From JAAYJK01 sp964501655 (GTDB taxonomy: Bacteria; Bacillota; Syntrophomonadia; Syntrophomonadales; Syntrophomonadaceae): a stretch of 16,298 bases of DNA. The notes below the pieces were generated by a model. That model had not been told where the DNA came from and did not search any database. It worked only from the letters and a program-made list of their open reading frames with translations. Below, in pieces: positions 15,046-16,298 of the stretch. Location of the stretch: positions 1 to 16,298 of the forward strand of contig CAZCTN010000047.1 in assembly GCA_964501655.1 (NCBI GenBank), given 5' to 3'. Position numbers and translations under genes: made by a program. The first letter of the stretch is position 1; each line of letters begins with the position of its first letter.

Positions 15046-16062
15046 TTATTTCATGATTTCTCTGGCCGCTCCCTCATCGGTGATTAAAACATCGAGCTGG
15101 CCGTGACTTAAAACCGCCTTGATAGCGTCCGCTTTCTTCCTGCCTCCAGCCACCGCAACAACCGTCTCAATATTGCCCAGGTCACTCATCTCCAGTCCTA
15201 TGCCCGGAACTTCATATACTATGTTGCCCTTTTCATCAAAATAATATCTAAATGCTTCGGCAACAGCATTTTTTTCCTGCAGCATAGCCATAATCGGGGG
15301 AGTTAAGCCCCTCCTGGCCGCCATCTCCAGAGCTGGCCCTATTCCGTGTATTAATATGCTGCTGGTTTTGATCAACTGCAGGATTTCTTTGATATGTACA
15401 TCTTTTTTTAGAATTTCCGCGGTATTTTCCTCTATGTTATCGGGAATATGCAAAAGTCGGTACTGAGCTCCCAGGGTGACGGCGATTTTCGCAGCTATAG
15501 TGCCTGCTTGCTGTTCCAGCCCTTCCCCCAAGCCGCCGCGGGCCGGAACTACCAGTACGTCTTTCATATCCGTACTGCCTTTCATGGCTGCTGCCATGGC
15601 GGCCAGAGTAGTCCCGCCGGTCACTGCCAGCACACTGTCCGGTTTCAGTATTTTTCTCAGATAACCGGCTGCTGCCCGTCCCAGATCCTTAAGGCTGAGA
15701 TGATCCTGGCTGGAATCCCCCGGAACAATTATGCTTTCTTGCAGATTAAAGCTCTGTTTGATTTTCTCTGCCAGGGGCTGAATACTAAACAGGGAGGGTA
15801 CAATTTCACTTATGTCCTGCAGCAGTTCCCGGCCGGATTGACTGAGGCTGATGCCGGCAGGGGCAGAAACAGCTGCTCCCCGAACTTTTAACTTTTCGAT
15901 TTCACTTCGCACCAAGCGTTCGGATAGGTTCAGTTCCTTGCACAATTGCCGTCGGCCCACCGGCTCATGATAGTAGATATGTCTTAGAATCCGATAACGG
16001 GTATCAATCAAATCTATAGCTTCGGGAGCCAGGCGCTCCAGGACCAAAAGCATTTTATTCAT
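15046..16062 (-). CDS. cggR: Central glycolytic genes regulator (SorC/DeoR-like sugar-phosphate-responsive repressor)
   Basis: CggR represses the gap operon and releases when fructose-1,6-bisphosphate binds. The 338-residue protein matches the family length. A winged helix-turn-helix is at ~20-70 (RQLCKELNLSERLVRSEIEKL), and the C-terminal sugar-phosphate domain spans ~95-338 with TGGTTLAAMA (T152, T153), VVPARGGLGE (R176) and EQQAGTIAAKIA, which match the effector-binding segments of B. subtilis CggR. ATG 16062 is used; GGGG lies about 8 nt upstream and is weak, and a second in-frame ATG follows at 16053. It is first in the operon and should repress itself through the inverted repeat at 16092-16130. 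No membrane or signal segment. Confidence 0.94.
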   Translation of the reverse strand: MNKMLLVLERLAPEAIDLIDTRYRILRHIYYHEPVGRRQLCKELNLSERLVRSEIEKLKVRGAAVSAPAGISLSQSGRELLQDISEIVPSLFSIQPLAEKIKQSFNLQESIIVPGDSSQDHLSLKDLGRAAAGYLRKILKPDSVLAVTGGTTLAAMAAAMKGSTDMKDVLVVPARGGLGEGLEQQAGTIAAKIAVTLGAQYRLLHIPDNIEENTAEILKKDVHIKEILQLIKTSSILIHGIGPALEMAARRGLTPPIMAMLQEKNAVAEAFRYYFDEKGNIVYEVPGIGLEMSDLGNIETVVAVAGGRKKADAIKAVLSHGQLDVLITDEGAAREIMK

Positions 16063-16091
16063 TGCTTAACCCCGATCTTTGTTGACTATAT

Positions 16092-16130
16092 GCGGGACAA
16101 AGCTCTTACCAAGGGGCATTTTTGTCCCGC
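16092..16130 (-). promoter_or_regulatory. Candidate CggR operator: 10-bp perfect inverted repeat
   Basis: GCGGGACAAA (16130-16121) and TTTGTCCCGC (16101-16092) are perfect inverted copies with a 19-bp spacer. The CGGGAC and TGTC elements are those of the known B. subtilis CggR site (CGGGAC-N6-TGTC, twice). The site lies between the predicted transcription start (~16161) and the cggR ATG, which is where CggR blocks elongating polymerase in B. subtilis. No T-tract follows, so it is not an intrinsic terminator. Confidence 0.75.
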
Positions 16131-16167
16131 CGTAGTTAAAAAATCTCCTGATATATCTTTTAACTTG

Positions 16168-16195
16168 ATTATATTATATCACATGAGTTTGTTAA
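16168..16195 (-). promoter_or_regulatory. Promoter of the cggR-gap-pgk-tpiA-gpmI-eno operon
   Basis: On the minus strand TTAACA (16195-16190, 5/6) is followed after 16 bp by a perfect TATAAT (16173-16168). A second overlapping TATAAT (16178-16173) has a TGA before it and would be an extended -10 form. Predicted start is near 16161, leaving a ~100-nt leader that includes the operator. Confidence 0.7.
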
Positions 16196-16240
16196 TAATG
16201 TATTTTACTATATATAAAACCGTAGTATTTAGGCCATAAA

Positions 16241-16259
16241 TGCTTAACCCGGGTCTTTG
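16241..16259. repeat. 19-bp direct repeat, distal copy (other copy 16063-16081)
   Basis: The plus-strand sequence at 16241-16259 (TGCTTAACCCGGGTCTTTG) matches 16063-16081 (TGCTTAACCCCGATCTTTG) in 17 of 19 positions, 178 bp apart. The proximal copy abuts the cggR start codon; the distal copy lies upstream of the promoter. Meaning unknown. Confidence 0.6.
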
Positions 16260-16264
16260 ACAGT

Positions 16265-16298
16265 TGCATAAAAGAAAAAGCCTTAGGAAGCCCGAAAA
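16265..16298 (-). terminator. Possible 3' end of a terminator of the gene upstream of cggR (cut by window edge)
   Basis: The minus strand at the edge shows GGGCTTCCTAAGGC followed by TTTTTCTTTT. The T-rich tract after a GC segment looks like the end of an intrinsic terminator, but the matching upstream arm would be outside the window. Weak support. Confidence 0.25.

Noticed and set aside
16092..16130. Reading the cggR upstream inverted repeat as an intrinsic terminator
   Set aside because: There is a 19-nt loop and no T-tract after the second arm; the CGGGAC/TGTC words fit a CggR operator better.
1..16298. CRISPR array, insertion sequence, tRNA or rRNA genes
   Set aside because: No regularly spaced repeats, transposase motifs or terminal inverted repeats were seen, and the only tRNA-like T-arm belongs to ssrA.

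Overview
The window reads as chromosomal DNA of a Gram-positive (Firmicutes) bacterium, most likely class Clostridia. Evidence: strong AGGAGG-type ribosome sites before most genes, several GTG/TTG starts, a one-piece tmRNA with a tag ending in ALAA, and the gene order cggR-gap-pgk-tpiA-gpmI-eno followed by secG, an esterase, rnr, smpB and ssrA. A K+-dependent membrane pyrophosphatase would suit an anaerobe such as a member of the Syntrophomonadaceae, but genus is an inference. Every supported gene lies on the minus strand, so biological order runs from high to low coordinates.

Right part (16298 to 9139): a control region and a six-gene central glycolysis operon. A sigma-A type promoter (TTAACA, 16 bp, TATAAT) is followed downstream of the predicted transcription start by a 10-bp perfect inverted repeat, a candidate CggR operator. 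Then come cggR, gap, pgk, tpiA, gpmI and eno with short gaps or overlaps. These five enzymes catalyse all steps from triose phosphates to phosphoenolpyruvate, in either direction. CggR would sense fructose-1,6-bisphosphate.

Middle part (9050 to 3069): secG, the pyrophosphatase hppA ending at a strong terminator, then a second promoter with a carboxylesterase, an HD-domain hydrolase and RNase R. In Bacillus subtilis secG, esterase, rnr, smpB and ssrA are adjacent; here hppA and the HD gene are inserted into that order.

Left-middle (2990 to 1729): a trans-translation cassette. smpB has its own near-consensus promoter and a leader of about 160 nt. ssrA (350 nt, tag AEDNFALAA) has a separate promoter whose -35 box overlaps the smpB stop codon, and it ends at two tandem terminators. 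RNase R, SmpB and tmRNA act together in rescuing stalled ribosomes and destroying the faulty mRNA.

Left part (1 to about 1838): visibly more AT-rich. A gene-free stretch with short iterated repeats abuts the 3' end of ssrA, followed by a small HTH regulator overlapping a type I restriction-modification methylase gene (hsdM), cut off by the window edge. Because ssrA 3' ends are common integration sites, this side may be the edge of a genomic island. No integrase or second att copy lies in the window, so that remains a hypothesis.
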